A program made the position numbers and the translations under genes. DNA of 14,986 bases from Deltaproteobacteria bacterium (GTDB taxonomy: Bacteria; Bdellovibrionota_C; UBA2361; JAAYZI01): the NCBI GenBank assembly GCA_012514925.1, contig JAAYZI010000180.1, positions 1 to 14,986 on the forward strand, written 5' to 3'. Below, piece after piece: positions 14,983 through 14,986 of the stretch (position 1 is its first letter; each line of letters begins with the position of its first letter). The notes under the pieces were generated by a model. The model had not been told where the DNA came from and made no database searches. It saw only the letters and a list, made by a program, of their open reading frames with translations.

Positions 14983-14986
14983 TGAA

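Overview
The window looks like chromosomal DNA of a Gram-negative (two-membrane) bacterium. The evidence is a set of type IV pilus minor pilins, a Wzm/Wzt ABC exporter of the O-antigen type, and a secreted protein with two DUF1554 domains, a family best known from Leptospira and also present in assorted uncultivated diderms. GC content is middling and ribosome binding sites are ordinary Shine-Dalgarno sites. I cannot name the genus. There is no transposase, integrase, phage gene, rRNA, tRNA or CRISPR array.

Left edge (1-561), non-coding: two 108-bp copies of a repeat, identical base for base, with a period of 124 bp. A decayed third copy follows and runs into a strong intrinsic terminator (291-330). 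Next comes copy A of a 60-bp element (330-389), and then the upstream region of the first gene.

Region 562-3486 (+): a large secreted protein with a signal peptide, a long region with recurring Trp motifs (propeller-like by inference), and two DUF1554 domains joined by a Thr/Pro linker.

Region 3502-7054 (-): a tightly overlapping operon fimT-pilV-pilW-pilX, read right to left. It encodes type IV pilus minor pilins, the tip-complex components that prime pilus assembly. It converges on the DUF1554 gene with a 15-bp gap, and the two gene ends form an inverted repeat.

Region 7055-7340: a divergent intergenic stretch rich in hairpins, which looks like a structured leader of the small Cys-rich protein gene at 7341-7715 (+).

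Region 7793-14763 (-): a six-gene operon read right to left: hpt (purine salvage), wzt (ATPase with carbohydrate-binding C-terminus), wzm (permease), two GT4 glycosyltransferases, and a membrane GT-C glycosyltransferase fused to a discoidin-like domain. Together the last five would assemble, modify and export a surface polysaccharide. hpt is the odd member. A sigma-70-like promoter is visible upstream (14847-14875).

Right edge (14923-14982): copy B of the 60-bp element, 54/60 identical to copy A and inverted relative to it. Each copy lies about 160-170 bp upstream of the first gene it faces, in the same relative orientation, so the pair could be a shared control element for the secreted protein and the polysaccharide operon. 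A dispersed repeat is the main alternative.
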